From positions 620,001 to 684,000 of the forward strand of contig VWZS01000240.1 in assembly GCA_013397075.1 (NCBI GenBank): DNA of 64,000 nt, given 5' to 3'. Shown piece by piece: positions 61,601 to 64,000 of the stretch. The notes beneath the pieces were generated by a model. It worked only from the letters and a program-made list of their open reading frames with translations. It was not told the origin of the DNA and did not search any database. Within the stretch, counting starts at the first letter, position 1, and each line of letters begins with the position of its first letter. A program made the translations under genes and the position numbers. The DNA is from Rhabdornis inornatus. Taxonomy: Eukaryota; Chordata; Aves; Passeriformes; Rhabdornithidae.

Positions 61601-64000
61601 GATTTTGTGTGTTTTCAAGTATTAACACTCTCCGTGTTTCTGTTTTTCTCATTTGTTGCCTACTTTGCTATGTCTCTGTCCTGGGGTTGTTTCTTTCTCT
61701 GTTCAACATAAATTTTAAATCCTACAAGCTTGTTTTTGTAGAAGTATTTTCTGTTTGATGTCAAAGTTAAATAGAATCTTACTGGTTTTGTCTCACCAGC
61801 AAAATCTAAGTTTTCCATACTTGAATAGGTGCTAAGCCAAGCTGAAGGCAATTGTGTTAAATAGCAGAGGCAGGTGTGTGATGATCTTGCTCGTACTATG
61901 CTGGCTAGTGCAGGGCAGAAGGTGAGATACAGCAAAGAGCTCGAGTAGCAGGTCTCAGCTGGGGCAGGCTGCACAGCTGAGAGGGTCAGGACTTCTAGCT
62001 CAGGACTCAGCACACCCCCTACCTGGCTGGTACCTGTGGAATCTGGGGCCCGGGAAAATGCTGAAGGGGATGTAAACTGAGGTCTTAGCTCTGAGTCAAA
62101 AGCAGAGTGAATGTCTGAAGACTACTGCCTGTAGCTGGTGAGTGTTCCAGGGAACTGCTTTTTGCTGTTTGCTCAGGGAAACACAATACCTGATTCTGAG
62201 AGTGTATGGATCCAGCATATATTAATTCAACAAATGTTGATGCAAAATTGCTGGTTTGGGAAATATGCCATGAAGGAACTTAATTTTACAGACAGTATAA
62301 TTACACAGCTGTTACAGATATGCCTTTAAAGCACAACTTACGTCAGATAGTTTCAAATATGTGCTGCATTTCTTTTTCTCTTTATACCTTCTAAAAAGAT
62401 AGTATAGACTAATTTGGCTATTCTAAATGCTGGGATAGCATTAATCTAATTTTTCCATTTCTTTGGCTTTTAACTGATTCTGTTGGAAAGGAGACAGAGT
62501 AGCAGATAAAACATTTATTAAAGTGTAATTCCACAGCATGGTGCACAGGGGCCGTAAGCAAAGGCTATAAATGTTAAGTCCCGGTTTGTAGTGTGAGTCC
62601 TTTGCTCCCTTTCTGATGAAGACTGACTGCAGTCAGTGAAGGCTCGGGCAGGGGTATTAAGCAGATGAACTGAGAATTCTGAAGCAAAAATTGTGGGTTC
62701 TCGTGATTTACGATCTCAGAAGCTAAGACAACGTCCACTAGCTGTAAGAGTAGAATGGGCCTCTCTTATTTGCAGATCTGGTTCTGAGAAGCCTTTCACC
62801 TGTGGGTCTGCTGCTCTTGCTACACAGTGCAGTGGGAAACTACTTTTTTTCTAGTAGGATTTCCATTTACTTTAGAAAGGTATGCAGTGTGTATGTGTGT
62901 AGGCTAAACAGTGGATCATGTAACATATAAAAACTGAAGCCAGGATTGTGTTTGAGGAAGTGTTAAGATGGTAGGGTACTTTCATAATATTACAGGAATG
63001 TATCTGTAATTCAAAATACTACCTTAAAATAAGGGATGATCTGATCCCAAATGATTAATTGCACTTTAGAAAATAAAAAAGAAGAAAGGTGGAGTGCAGC
63101 TAGAGGGTGATAATTTCTGGTCTTCAAATAATGATTCATACCACTGTTTAAAAGGGCATTGTTATTGAGGACAAGTGATCCATGCTGTATCTTAGTGAAA
63201 TCATCTGTGAATAAGTGAAACCAATGCATTTCTCAAGGTTTATTCCCTTCTTTTCTTTCCCAACTAAAGCACTGAACACAATCAACTCTTGAGCAGACTG
63301 CTTAGGAGAATGCAGCATTTAATTGTTATGCTGAAGGGACAAATGCAAGAACAAACAATTAGATAAAAAGGGGTTGAAATTCTGACAGATAATCTTTGCT
63401 ATGCTAAGGGTTACAGCTGCCACTAATTTAGTCGCATTATCCTTCTCATTGCAGATGTTTAGGGATGGGTCTTCTAAATTACAGAGAACAAAAGCATTTC
63501 CCCTATAAAAGCAAATTTTATCATAAGAAATATAATTGTTAGGATGATAAAAGCTTTTGATACTGAATTATTTGATAGACTAACAGGAAAAATAGAATAT
63601 TTGAACAGATATTTATCTGAAGAAAAGGGTGATCACGACACCAGCCAATGCATTTTGAGTTTTGTTGCTTCTGAACTAAAAATGCTTAGGAACAAGTGAT
63701 TGGGTTGAATTAATCTTGTCTGGTGACACATCTATACCTGGTCATGATTTGTTCATTAACTGTGTTGTTACCACTAGTGATAACTAGTTAGCACTATGAA
63801 AGCTGTAATGGGATAGTTTGGTTAATGTATGCAGCTCCTAACAGTTTAATAAATCATTCTTGCAAACAAATCAAAGTTAATAGAAGAGTAGCGTGACCAG
63901 ACATAATTGTACAATGTTTTTTCCTATCTCTTAGTCATTGGTAATGTGACCTTCAGCAGGGGTGAAATGTTGGATGGGTTTAAAATGTCTTTGGTTTGCT
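61601..64000. other. Intergenic, no feature recognised
   Basis: AT-rich sequence without a recognised gene, RNA or repeat family. The 117-codon minus-strand open frame at 61660-62013 resembles nothing I know. Confidence 0.55.

Noticed and set aside
1..64000. tRNA, rRNA, snRNA genes, CRISPR arrays or bacterial-type operons
   Set aside because: No matching conserved boxes, repeat-spacer pattern or tightly packed genes were seen on either strand.
14491..64000. CLEC14A, SSTR1 or FOXA1 within the window
   Set aside because: These have long single or few-exon coding regions. No frame of suitable length or sequence is present.

Overview
This window is vertebrate nuclear DNA, almost certainly from a bird. 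The evidence is intron-containing coding sequence with GT/AG splice sites, many 5'-truncated CR1 LINE copies with the typical 3' end around ATTCTATG/ATTCTGTG, and a solo LTR of a family common in bird genomes. Nothing prokaryotic (operons, ribosome binding sites, CRISPR arrays) is present. The species cannot be told from the sequence.

Left end (1-10245): the last five coding exons of SEC23A on the plus strand (370-531, 2015-2101, 3610-3765, 4359-4424, 8696-8785). All are in phase 0 and together encode the C-terminal 186 residues of the COPII inner-coat GTPase-activating protein, including the predicted arginine finger. The 5' part of the gene lies off the left edge. A 3' UTR with several AATAAA signals follows the stop codon. 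The last intron holds a CR1 copy and a pair of adjacent inverted repeats.

Middle-left (10137-14490): two single-N gaps (10246 and 12339) separate three contig pieces. The piece 10247-12338 is repeated at 12399-14490 with no difference I could find, and the end of the first piece (10137-10245) is repeated at 12340-12448. This is best read as a false duplication in the assembly. The real locus is probably about 2.2 kb shorter.

Remainder (14491-64000): no gene could be recognised. It looks like the SEC23A-proximal part of an intergenic desert. In human chromosome 14 the 3' side of SEC23A faces the desert towards CLEC14A, SSTR1 and FOXA1, and none of those genes is seen here. The stretch holds CR1 fragments on both strands, one solo LTR (19365-20023), two old antisense LINE reverse-transcriptase remnants, a possible decayed coding remnant (about 16893-17700), an open frame bracketed by plausible splice sites (38037-38424), a strong G-quadruplex motif and two near-perfect 22-bp palindromes. 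A third single-N gap (61600) sits in a TA microsatellite next to a CR1 copy.

I did not find a convincing new biological system. The most solid unusual observation is the assembly duplication. The most interesting biological leads are the splice-bracketed open frame near 38.2 kb and the unidentified coding-like remnant near 17.3 kb.
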